A DNA stretch of 64,000 nucleotides, taken from positions 20,779 through 84,778 of the forward strand of contig JBFMBL010000006.1 of assembly GCA_040755195.1 (NCBI GenBank), read 5' to 3'. Position 1 is the stretch's first letter, and every line of letters begins with the position of its first letter. Origin of the DNA: SURF-55 sp040755195. GTDB lineage: Bacteria; Bacillota; Desulfotomaculia; Desulfotomaculales; Ammonificaceae. The translations under genes and the position numbers were made by a program. Of the stretch, positions 17,199 to 24,884 are shown one piece after another. The notes beneath the pieces are model-generated. The model made no database searches. It saw only the letters and a program-made list of their open reading frames with translations, and was not told where the DNA came from.

Positions 17199-17817
17199 GG
17201 CGCCGCTGTGCCGGATGACGTCGGGCCTCGGACGTTGGACGTCGGACGTCGGACTTATTTTCAGGATACAGGTACAAGTATATCCGGTAGGTCCAAATGG
17301 TCTTCCGGACGAACTGTCTGGTTTCCGGAAACGGTATCTGGTCAATATCGGCGGCCTCGCCGGTCCACGTCCGGTTGGACAGCCATTTTTTCACGTTGCC
17401 CCGTCCTGCGTTATAGGCCGCGAGGGCGAGAACGGTGCTGTTAAACTCCTGCTTCAGGAAAGCCATGTACCAGGCGCCGAAACAGATGTTTCTTTCGGGA
17501 TCCAAGAGCTGGGCGCTTGAGAACTCTTGCCCTTGTTTTGCGGCTATCCAGGCCGCGGTTTGGGGCATTAATTGCATCAGGCCCACCGCACCGCGCGGGG
17601 ATACCGCATCATGGCGGAAGCCGCTTTCCACTTTAACAATGGCGGTTACCAGCAGGGGATTCAGGTTGTTTTCGGCGGCGTATCGGAAAATGGTTTCCTT
17701 GTGTTTTAAGGGGTAATAATGCCGTCCTATTTGCTTTGGATTGATAAGAAAAACGGCAAGTAAAACGAGAAGGAGGATGACCGCAACGTTGCGTCTATTC
17801 TTCACCACTGATGCCAC
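17191..17817 (-). CDS. Lytic transglycosylase (SLT domain)
   Basis: 208-residue membrane-anchored enzyme that cleaves peptidoglycan glycan strands. One N-terminal transmembrane segment (about 10-26) is followed by an SLT domain: catalytic Glu in VKVESGFRHDAVSPRGAVGLMQLMP, then LLDPERNICFGAWYM and ALAAYNAGRGNVKKW. GTG start with AGAGGAG upstream; the first 23 bp overlap coaE. The last 20 or so residues (KSDVRRPTSEARRHPAQ...) are translated from the GTCGGAC heptamer tract and do not belong to the family, so the native stop has probably been replaced. Confidence 0.9.
   Translation of the reverse strand: MASVVKNRRNVAVILLLVLLAVFLINPKQIGRHYYPLKHKETIFRYAAENNLNPLLVTAIVKVESGFRHDAVSPRGAVGLMQLMPQTAAWIAAKQGQEFSSAQLLDPERNICFGAWYMAFLKQEFNSTVLALAAYNAGRGNVKKWLSNRTWTGEAADIDQIPFPETRQFVRKTIWTYRIYLYLYPENKSDVRRPTSEARRHPAQRRLI
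17221..17256. repeat. GTCGGAC-type heptamer tract
   Basis: Units GTTGGAC, GTCGGAC, GTCGGAC with flanking degenerate copies, period 7. It lies inside the 3' end of the transglycosylase gene and alters its C-terminus. Confidence 0.7.
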
Positions 17818-18421
17818 TTTGCTCCTCTAACAGTTTCTTGTAAAAGAAGTTGATCTGATCACGGGTATGGTTGAAGCCGCCGCTGTTGTCGATTACACAG
17901 TTAGCGCGGCGGATTTTCTCTTCTTGAGGCATCTGCGAGGCGATTATCGCTTGCGCTTGCTCGGGCGATATCCTGTCCCGCGCAGCCAGCCGGCGGACAA
18001 TCGCGTCTTTATCGGCAATTACGACCCATACCTCATCCACCGTATCGGCCAGGCCTGCTTCGAGGAGAAGGGGTGCTTCGACAACCACCACCTGTGGCGG
18101 CGCCGTCCGGCGGCGGAACTCCTGCAGCGCTTCTTTGATAACTGCGGCAATCCGGGGATGCGTGAGCGAATCAAGTTGCTTTCTCGCGGCGGGGTCACTG
18201 AATATCAACCGCCGGAGCGCGACCCGGTTCAGTGAGCCGTCCGGCAAGATATACTCCGGACCGAAGAGTTCAATGATTTTGGCTAAAAGTGGTTGACCCG
18301 GCGCGGTGAGTTGTTTCGCCACAGCGTCGGCTTCAATGACCTCCGCGCCCAGACCCTTCAGGTGGCGCGCCACGTTTGTCTTACCCGCGCCCGCGCTGCC
18401 GGTAAGTCCAATAACCTTCAT
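17795..18421 (-). CDS. coaE: Dephospho-CoA kinase
   Basis: Final enzyme of coenzyme A synthesis, phosphorylating the 3' hydroxyl of dephospho-CoA. The 208-residue P-loop kinase has GLTGSAGAGKTNVARHL at residues 5-21, the LTHPRI motif near 105 and VVEAPLLLEAGL near 135, all family hallmarks. It lies between mutM and the transglycosylase in a four-gene minus-strand order (polA, mutM, coaE, slt) common in clostridia. Confidence 0.95.
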   Translation of the reverse strand: MKVIGLTGSAGAGKTNVARHLKGLGAEVIEADAVAKQLTAPGQPLLAKIIELFGPEYILPDGSLNRVALRRLIFSDPAARKQLDSLTHPRIAAVIKEALQEFRRRTAPPQVVVVEAPLLLEAGLADTVDEVWVVIADKDAIVRRLAARDRISPEQAQAIIASQMPQEEKIRRANCVIDNSGGFNHTRDQINFFYKKLLEEQSGISGEE

Positions 18422-18446
18422 TCTTTACCTCCCTGTTAGAAAGGTA

Positions 18447-18493
18447 CTGCGTTCTGCGTCTGTTGATATACTGTTCGTCCGACGTCCGACGTT
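18447..18493. repeat. Short heptamer tract between coaE and mutM
   Basis: GTTCTGC-type units followed by GTCCGAC, GTCCGAC, GTTAAC with period 7. It fills most of the 94-bp gap between mutM and coaE. Confidence 0.6.
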
Positions 18494-18515
18494 AACATCA
18501 TACCTCAACAGTTAC

Positions 18516-19346
18516 TCATAACTTTTCTTTCTGACATTCGGGACAGAAATACGTCCCCCGCCCGCCGAGGCGAATCTTTTGTACAGGGGTATTGCAGCGC
18601 GGACAGGGACGCCCCGCCCGGCCGTGCACCTTGAGGAAGTCCTGGTGGGTTCCCTCGCGGCCGTCAGCGTCAACGTAATTCCTGAGGCTGGTGCCGCGGT
18701 GTGCGATGCCTTCCTGAAGGACTTCCTTAATGGCCGAATAGAGGGCGCTCGCTTCCCGGATGCTCAAATCGCTCGCCACCCGGTTGGGGTGAAGTCCCGC
18801 CCTATAAAGCGATTCATCGGCATATATATTTCCAACGCCTGCAACCGTTTGCTGTTCGAGAAGCAACGGTTTCAACCGGCGCCTGGACTTTTGCAGCACA
18901 GCGGCGAGATAGTTCTCACTGAATTCGGATTCGAGAGGTTCCGGCCCTAATTTGTCGAGCCCTGCCTGCTTCTTGCATTCTTCCGCCGCAAGAAGTGACA
19001 CCCGGGCAAACTGGCGGAGGTCGGTGAGGCGCAGGCGGCCCCGGTCCAAATGAAACACCAGGTGGGTATGGCGCGGCAGCGGCTCTGTATCATTCTCCCA
19101 AATAAGCTGTCCCGTCATCCTGAGATGAACGATTAAAGAGTAGCCGCCGTCAAGACTGAAGAGAAGGTATTTGCCGCGGCGTGAGACTCCCAGGATTTTT
19201 CGCCCGCGGATTTGGTTTCTGAAAACCTCCGGAGAAGGTTTTCTTACCGTCTTTTCTAAATATACGGCGCAATCAATGATCGTTAATCCCGTAATTTTAT
19301 CGTTTAACTGCCGTCTGATGGTTTCAACCTCGGGGAGTTCGGGCAA
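18516..19346 (-). CDS. mutM: Formamidopyrimidine-DNA glycosylase
   Basis: Removes oxidised purines such as 8-oxoguanine and nicks the strand. The catalytic N-terminus PELPEVETIRRQL, the conserved K in GRRGKYLLF-type context (SRRGKYLLFSL), the helix-two-turn-helix (GVGNIYADESLYRAG) and the C-terminal zinc finger (CPRCNTPVQKI ... YFCPEC) are all present. Length 276 residues, normal. It lies directly downstream of polA. Confidence 0.96.
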   Translation of the reverse strand: MPELPEVETIRRQLNDKITGLTIIDCAVYLEKTVRKPSPEVFRNQIRGRKILGVSRRGKYLLFSLDGGYSLIVHLRMTGQLIWENDTEPLPRHTHLVFHLDRGRLRLTDLRQFARVSLLAAEECKKQAGLDKLGPEPLESEFSENYLAAVLQKSRRRLKPLLLEQQTVAGVGNIYADESLYRAGLHPNRVASDLSIREASALYSAIKEVLQEGIAHRGTSLRNYVDADGREGTHQDFLKVHGRAGRPCPRCNTPVQKIRLGGRGTYFCPECQKEKL

Positions 19347-19401
19347 GGCTATACCTCAATCCTTTCTACGAGTGCGGTGATAAACTTCGTATAGACTTCA
19401 T

Positions 19402-22272
19402 TTATGAATTCATTAGCTTTTCTACATCATGCCAGTTCGGCCCTGCTTTGAGGGTTACGGTTATCGGCACGTTGAATTTCAGGGCGTTTTCCATTTTATC
19501 TTTAACCAACGGCGCAATCGCACTGAGTTCACTGCGGGGCACCTCAAAGAGCAGTTCGTCATGAACCTGCAGCACCATTTGAGACTTGCACCCCTGCCGG
19601 CAAAGTTCCCGGTGGATGTCGACCATTGCCTTTTTGATAAGGTCGGCGGCGCTTCCCTGGATGGTGGTGTTCACCGCAAGGCGCTCGCCCAGCTGCCTTT
19701 GGATACGGTTGGGGCTCAAAATTTCGGGAACGTAGCGGTACCGGTTGAGAACGGTGGTAACGAAGCCCTTATCGCGCGCTTCCCCGATAATTCTATTAAC
19801 AAACCGTTTAACGGCGGTATAACGGCCAAAGTAGTTCTGGATGTACCGGTGGGCTTCACCCGGCTCTATCTTCAGTTCCTGCGCGAGGCCGAAATCGCTC
19901 ATGCCGTAAATGATGCCGAAGTTTACAACCTTTGCCCGCGAGCGCATTTCGGGGGTTACCGCTTCGGGGGGTACGCCGAAAACCTCCGCCGCCGTCCTGG
20001 TGTGGATGTCTTCGCCGGTACTAAACGCGTTAATCAGCAGCGGGTCCTCCGAAAGATGCGCGAGAATCCGCAGCTCGATTTGCGAATAGTCAGCGCTCAA
20101 GATAACGCTGTCCGGGGAACCGGCGATAAAGGCCCGGCGGATCCTGCGTCCCATGGGATCGCGGATCGGAATGTTTTGCAGGTTGGGTTCCGCCGAGGCG
20201 AGACGCCCGGTTGCGGTGACGGCCTGGAAGAAGGTCGTATGCAGGCGGCCCGTTACCGGATCGATCTGCCGCATAAGGGCGTCGGTGTACGTGTTCTTGA
20301 ATTTAACCAGTTGGCGGTAAAGCAAAATCTTTGACACGATCTGGTGATCTGCCAGTTTCTCAAGGACCGATGCGTCGGTCGAGGGTCCTGTTTTTGTTTT
20401 CTTTACCGGCTTGAGGCCGATTTTTTCAAAGAGGACGGCGCCGAGCTGCCGCGGTGAATTCAGGTTGAAACGCTCGCCGGCGATGTTGAAAATCTCTTCT
20501 GAGACGGTTTCTACCCGTTTACCGAGTTCCGCCGACATCCGGGCGAGTTCCGAGCGGTCAACCGCCACACCGGCGCTTTCCATTGCCTTAAGCACCCCGG
20601 CCAGGGGCAATTCCACTTCCCGGAAGAGGTATTCCTGGTCCTGTAAACGGAGCTTGGCTTCGAGCGTCGGGGTAAGGAGAAAAACAGCAAGGGCGCGTTC
20701 TGCCGGACTGAGCCCCCCATCAGGGAAATAAATGCCGGCATGCTCGAACGCCACCTCTTCCAGTTTGTTTGAAACGCTCGGGTTTAAAAGATACGCGGCC
20801 AGCATGGTATCGAAGATAATTCTATCCGGTTCTATACCGTGCGGCGCCATGAGATGCAGGGCCCGCTTGGCGTCATGAGTGGTCAATTTGAGGTTTTTCA
20901 GTGAACCCACTTTCCTGAGGACGGACGCCGTATTATCGCGGCCTTCGGCCAGGATGACGCTGTCTGCGCCGGTACACAGGGCGCAGGCTGTTCCGTGCTT
21001 GTCATCTTGCAGGGAAACGGCTGCCAGACTTGCGTCTTTAAGATCCTCAGGGCATTTGCCGATAACGCGGGGCGCAAGCTCTGCTTTCCCAACCGCCGCT
21101 GAGGCGGGTTCGTGCCCGTTTTGTACGACCGGGTCCGGCCGCAGTTCGAAGAGCTTTTTGAGAAGCGAACGGAATTCCAGCCGCTGAAAGACTTCCCGGG
21201 CGGCGTCATTATCCGGTCCCGGCCAGCCGGCGTTGACATCCGCCGACAGGGGGACGTTTCTATCCATTGTGGCCAGGTGCTTGGAACGGCGGGCCTGCTC
21301 GGCGTTCTGGGAAAGCAAATTACGGATTCTCGCGGGAAGATCGGCGGTGCGGGCCAGAACCTCCTCCAGAGAGCCGTGCCTGCTAAGCAGGGATGCGGCG
21401 GTTTTGGCTCCAATACCCGGCACACCGGCGATATTGTCCGAGGCGTCGCCTACCAGGCCTTTATAGTCCGGCAGTTGCCCGGGTTCGACGCCAAAACGCT
21501 CTCTGACGCCTTCCTCGTCGTAGGTGACTATTTCGCTTATCCCTTTTTTAGTGTGGAGAACGGATGTCTTTGGCGATACGAACTGCAAGGTATCAAGATC
21601 ACCGGTGACAATCAGGGAATTGATACCTTCCGCTTCGGCCCGGGTGACGAGAGTGCCTATGATGTCGTCGGCCTCGAAACCGTCGATCTCAATCACCGGA
21701 ATTCTCAAGGCGTTCAATACCTCTTTGATTAACGGGAACTGGGGGCGGAGGTCGTCCGGCGTCGCGGGACGGTGTGCCTTGTAGGTCGCCTCCAGTTCGT
21801 GCCTGAAGGTTACTTTTCCTTTGTCAAAGGCGGCGATTACGCTGTCAGGGCGGACTTCTTTCAGCAGTTTCAGGAGCATACTCGTGAATCCGAAAACCGC
21901 ATTTGTCGGGAGGCCTTCCCTGGTGCTGAGCGGCGGAATGGCGTGAAAAGCCCTGTGGGCCAAGCTGTTGGAGTCAATCAAAAGTATACGGCGTGGTCGA
22001 TCCGGTACCTTGGCCGCCCTTTTATTATACTGTCTTCCGGTCTCTTCTTGTCGGCGGTTCCCTGCCGTAGCCGTTGATGTCGACGAAGGGATCCGTACTG
22101 TTTTTTCGACAGTCAGGTCGTTCGCTTTGTTTGTTTCCAGGGAAACCCTCATGTCAGACCGCTGCTGCCGGATTTCCTCGCCGTGTTGGGCCTTTACGGC
22201 GACTTTCCGAATACCGCTTCTCAGACGATACCTAGATCTCACAGCCCTTTTGCGCATATTTCTCCGCCCCAA
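19402..22272 (-). CDS. polA: DNA polymerase I
   Basis: Repair and Okazaki-fragment polymerase. The 5' nuclease domain starts at RILLIDSNSLAHRAF, the polymerase motifs are DYSQIELRILAHLS (A) and QVHDELLFEV (C), with the O-helix region RSRAKVVNFGIIYGMSDFG. The middle 3'-5' exonuclease-like domain lacks the usual DxE metal motif, so it is probably inactive, as in many Gram-positive forms. The frame is open for about 90 residues before the conserved start; this basic, Ser/Thr-rich extension has starts at TTG 22272 and ATG 22257, but no start codon is visible close to the conserved N-terminus. The true start is unsure. Confidence 0.95.
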   Translation of the reverse strand: MGRRNMRKRAVRSRYRLRSGIRKVAVKAQHGEEIRQQRSDMRVSLETNKANDLTVEKTVRIPSSTSTATAGNRRQEETGRQYNKRAAKVPDRPRRILLIDSNSLAHRAFHAIPPLSTREGLPTNAVFGFTSMLLKLLKEVRPDSVIAAFDKGKVTFRHELEATYKAHRPATPDDLRPQFPLIKEVLNALRIPVIEIDGFEADDIIGTLVTRAEAEGINSLIVTGDLDTLQFVSPKTSVLHTKKGISEIVTYDEEGVRERFGVEPGQLPDYKGLVGDASDNIAGVPGIGAKTAASLLSRHGSLEEVLARTADLPARIRNLLSQNAEQARRSKHLATMDRNVPLSADVNAGWPGPDNDAAREVFQRLEFRSLLKKLFELRPDPVVQNGHEPASAAVGKAELAPRVIGKCPEDLKDASLAAVSLQDDKHGTACALCTGADSVILAEGRDNTASVLRKVGSLKNLKLTTHDAKRALHLMAPHGIEPDRIIFDTMLAAYLLNPSVSNKLEEVAFEHAGIYFPDGGLSPAERALAVFLLTPTLEAKLRLQDQEYLFREVELPLAGVLKAMESAGVAVDRSELARMSAELGKRVETVSEEIFNIAGERFNLNSPRQLGAVLFEKIGLKPVKKTKTGPSTDASVLEKLADHQIVSKILLYRQLVKFKNTYTDALMRQIDPVTGRLHTTFFQAVTATGRLASAEPNLQNIPIRDPMGRRIRRAFIAGSPDSVILSADYSQIELRILAHLSEDPLLINAFSTGEDIHTRTAAEVFGVPPEAVTPEMRSRAKVVNFGIIYGMSDFGLAQELKIEPGEAHRYIQNYFGRYTAVKRFVNRIIGEARDKGFVTTVLNRYRYVPEILSPNRIQRQLGERLAVNTTIQGSAADLIKKAMVDIHRELCRQGCKSQMVLQVHDELLFEVPRSELSAIAPLVKDKMENALKFNVPITVTLKAGPNWHDVEKLMNS

Positions 22273-22351
22273 CCTCTCACCTCTGCTTTTTTAGGGTAGT
22301 TGTCCATGCCGCAAGCGGCACCATCAGATGATGAAAATAGCTTGATCCCTT

Positions 22352-22369
22352 AACTTTGAACTTTGAACT
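22352..22369. repeat. AACTTTG heptamer tract
   Basis: Two and a half copies of AACTTTG in the 258-bp region between divergent polA and the SEC-C gene. The same region holds two copies of TTTTRCAGCACTCT (22430-22443 and 22506-22519) that may be regulatory. Confidence 0.5.
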
Positions 22370-22530
22370 GTTTTTAGGGTAGTATTTCACCAAAAAGAGT
22401 AGAATACCTTCTTGGAGCAATTTGAGTTTTGCAGCACTCTTTTTGGAGACCGCTGAATTTTGGCGCGAGAGAATCTAAAATTTCTTTTTCCTAGTGAACC
22501 AGTTTTACAGCACTCTCCTCGAAAGGAAAA

Positions 22531-23847
22531 ATGAATGCAGATGCAGGAAAAATAAACACTGTGGGGAATATACTAAGAAGACCAATAATATTAAGGAGGT
22601 CTACCGGCATAGAAAGCCCTCGCATTAAACCTTGTCCGTGCGGCAGCGGCCGGGATTATTACGATTGTTGCGCCGGTAAGGTCGTAACCCTCGACCAGGT
22701 GCGCTGGCGGATAGCGGCCAGGGAACTAAAAAGAAAACTTGGTTCGTTTGCGCAGCAACCGGCGTTTAACGAAGCGGCCATCTGGGCTCAACACCTGTAT
22801 CTCAGCGGCATGGCGGGAAGTCTGTTCTCACTCGATGACGACTTTGTCAGCGAACGGTGCTTTGAATGGTTTATCTTTGATTTTCCGGTAAGCGGAACAA
22901 AAACAATAGTCGAGCTGTATCGCAAGGCGGCCGTAAGCGATCTGAACAAGAAAGAGATTACTCTGCTGGGTTGGTGGGAAAGCGCTTCCAATGCCTTCTA
23001 TGAAGTAAAGGCTCTGGGCGATCAGTCTATATTTGTGGAAGACATCCTGAGTGGAGAGACTTTTCACGTGCGGGGTTTCGAAAACCCGTCGGATGTTGCT
23101 CTCGGCAGCATACTATATCTCCGCCTGCTGCGGGTGGGTGAAGAGTTCGAGTTTTCCACGACTGGTTTATCACTGCCTCAAGAATCAAAGGAAACGCTTT
23201 TATCATGGCTGAAGAAGGATTACAAGGCCTTTAAACGGTTGGTGGGGAAGAAAAAGGCCGATTGGAATTCATATTTCCGGCAAAGGGCCCACCGCATCAC
23301 TGCCCTGGCGACCACCCTGGGTTCGGCGGGACAAAACACCAGCGTCAAGGCGGATGACGTGTGGGGAGAACGCCTGAACAACCTTATTTATCTTCTGGAG
23401 GAGCATATCCTGCGGGAAATAATCCGCAGCCAGGTCAGGCGGGAGCGGTGGAGGGAGTTTTTCGGGAAGGTAGTAAAGGAGTCCAAGGAAGATTCGGAAC
23501 CCGGCGAAAACGGAGTCAAAAGGAAAAGGAAATTGGGGCCGGAAGGTTTTGCCTGGCCTCACCCCGAGCATGCGGAAGTGGCGCGGTTGGTGGCGCAGGA
23601 CTTGAAAAAACGCGGCAAGATTAAACAGGTTGGCGAAGCGCTCAAGTTGTGGTACAAGTTTTGTACATTGAATGAACCGGCGGTAAGGAAGGCTGCGGCG
23701 TGGGTTGCGGCAGTCGTTTACATGGTTGCGCGCCTGGAAGGAAACCGGGCGGTGAAACAGGAACGGCTTGCGACCGAATACGGAGTATCGGCATCGGCCG
23801 TATCGGTGAAATACCGCCTTCTGTGCCGGTCTCTGGGTATATTTTAA
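22531..23847 (+). CDS. SEC-C motif protein with C-terminal helix-turn-helix-like end
   Basis: 438-residue protein of unknown function. A SEC-C zinc-binding motif, CPCGSGRDYYDCC, lies near the N-terminus (residues 35-47). The middle is long and mostly helical, with a basic KRKRKLG patch near residue 330. The C-terminal 60 residues (AAWVAAVVYMVARLEGN ... QERLATEYGVSASAVSVKYRLL) resemble a cyclin/TFIIB-like or HTH DNA-binding fold. It may act in transcription, but that is inference. A terminator follows. No operon partner. Confidence 0.7.
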   Translation: MNADAGKINTVGNILRRPIILRRSTGIESPRIKPCPCGSGRDYYDCCAGKVVTLDQVRWRIAARELKRKLGSFAQQPAFNEAAIWAQHLYLSGMAGSLFSLDDDFVSERCFEWFIFDFPVSGTKTIVELYRKAAVSDLNKKEITLLGWWESASNAFYEVKALGDQSIFVEDILSGETFHVRGFENPSDVALGSILYLRLLRVGEEFEFSTTGLSLPQESKETLLSWLKKDYKAFKRLVGKKKADWNSYFRQRAHRITALATTLGSAGQNTSVKADDVWGERLNNLIYLLEEHILREIIRSQVRRERWREFFGKVVKESKEDSEPGENGVKRKRKLGPEGFAWPHPEHAEVARLVAQDLKKRGKIKQVGEALKLWYKFCTLNEPAVRKAAAWVAAVVYMVARLEGNRAVKQERLATEYGVSASAVSVKYRLLCRSLGIF

Positions 23848-23864
23848 GAATTAGACGTCGACTG

Positions 23865-23888
23865 AACTCCCCTTTACGGGGGTTTTTT
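23865..23888 (+). terminator. Terminator after the SEC-C gene
   Basis: CTCCCC-TTTAC-GGGG hairpin followed by six T. Confidence 0.8.
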
Positions 23889-23914
23889 ATGTTTAGAGGG
23901 GCATAAGGTTTGGG

Positions 23915-24110
23915 GTAACTATTCAGGTGTTCCGGTCGGCGGGCGCGGCGATTTGAGAGGTGAGATGTTAGATGTTAGATGCTTGTTGAAATTCGCGTAG
24001 CGAATTTCTTCGAGAATCCGACTTCCAACCTCACACTTCTCACTTCCCAATTGCTCTGCTTGCATCTCGCCGCGTTCCGTCAGAGAAACACTAAGCGGCT
24101 GAATAGTTAC
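23915..24110. mobile_element. MITE-like element with 12-bp terminal inverted repeats
   Basis: Begins GTAACTATTCAG and ends CTGAATAGTTAC, a perfect 12-bp inverted pair, 196 bp in all. GGTTTGGG stands directly outside both ends (23907-23914 and 24111-24118), as expected for an 8-bp target duplication. The inside has no gene; it contains a 7-bp-period tract (GAGGTGA, GATGTTA, GATGTTA), a perfect palindrome around TTCGCG (GAAATTCGCGTAGCGAATTTC region), and a C-rich right arm. A partial copy of its right end is at 41252-41283. Confidence 0.65.
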
Positions 24111-24133
24111 GGTTTGGGGAGAAGGGGTTTTGT

Positions 24134-24727
24134 ATGTTAGAAAAAATTGTATCACTGATCACGCAGTATATTGCCTCTATGGGTTACTGGGGGATCGCCC
24201 TGGGGATGGCGATCGAAAGCTGTAACATTCCCCTGCCCAGCGAGGTAATCCTTCCTTTCGGCGGCTACCTGGTAGCTCAGGGTAAACTTAATTTTTATCT
24301 TGCCGCGCTTGCGGGGAACGTCGGAGGAACGCTCGGTTCAATCGTGTCTTATTACATCGGGCATAAGGGCGGGCGCCCTTTTATCGAGAGTTACGGCCGC
24401 TACTTCTGGATTTCCCAGCGCGAATTGGCCGTTGCCGACAGGTGGTTCCAACGCTGGGGCGAAGCTACCGTCTTCTTTACCCGTTTCCTTCCGGTAATTC
24501 GGACCTTCATATCGTTTCCGGCCGGCATCACCCGGATGAATTTCAAGCGTTTTGTCGTTTACACCTTTTTCGGGTCGCTACCCTGGAGCCTCTTTCTGAC
24601 CTATTTGGGAGTTAAACTAGGCCAGCATTGGGACCTCCTGCGGGGGTGGTTCCACCGTTTCGACGTGGTAATACTGATAGCGATTCTCGCCGGAGTGGTC
24701 CTGTTCTTCTGGTGGCGGCGGCGGTAA
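24134..24727 (+). CDS. DedA-family membrane protein
   Basis: 197-residue integral membrane protein of the DedA/VTT group, linked to lipid scrambling and to membrane homeostasis and drug or pH tolerance. The family features are visible: the N-terminal ESCNIPLPSEVILPFGGYL, the GGTLGSIVSYYIGHKGG stretch, and RFLPVIRTFISFPAGITRMNF. Four to five hydrophobic segments. The start ATG follows GGAGAAGGGG. The gene begins 24 bp after the MITE-like element, which may supply or disturb its promoter. Confidence 0.92.
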   Translation: MLEKIVSLITQYIASMGYWGIALGMAIESCNIPLPSEVILPFGGYLVAQGKLNFYLAALAGNVGGTLGSIVSYYIGHKGGRPFIESYGRYFWISQRELAVADRWFQRWGEATVFFTRFLPVIRTFISFPAGITRMNFKRFVVYTFFGSLPWSLFLTYLGVKLGQHWDLLRGWFHRFDVVILIAILAGVVLFFWWRRR

Positions 24728-24734
24728 AACCACA

Positions 24735-24846
24735 GGAATGTAGAATATAGAAGATAGAATGTGGAATGTGGAATATGGAATTTTCAAGGACAAGTTGTGA
24801 CTAAATATTTCTACCCCAGTAACACAGAGAACACAGAGGAAACATA
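24735..24846. repeat. GAATGTG heptamer tract and ACACAGAG-type arm
   Basis: 24735-24780 has 7-bp-period units GAATGTA, GAATATA, GAAGATA, GAATGTG, GAATGTG, GAATATG. 24819-24846 carries an AACACAGAGAACACAGAGG arm, the same type as the pair at 31930-32038. No gene lies here. Confidence 0.65.
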
Positions 24847-24884
24847 GACGTTTCCCTTTAGCGTACAAAAATAGATATTTCTAC

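Noticed and set aside
21112..21732. 206-residue plus-strand frame inside polA, and the 301-residue frame at 19429-20334
   Set aside because: Antisense shadows of polA with no family pattern; high GC gives long antisense frames.
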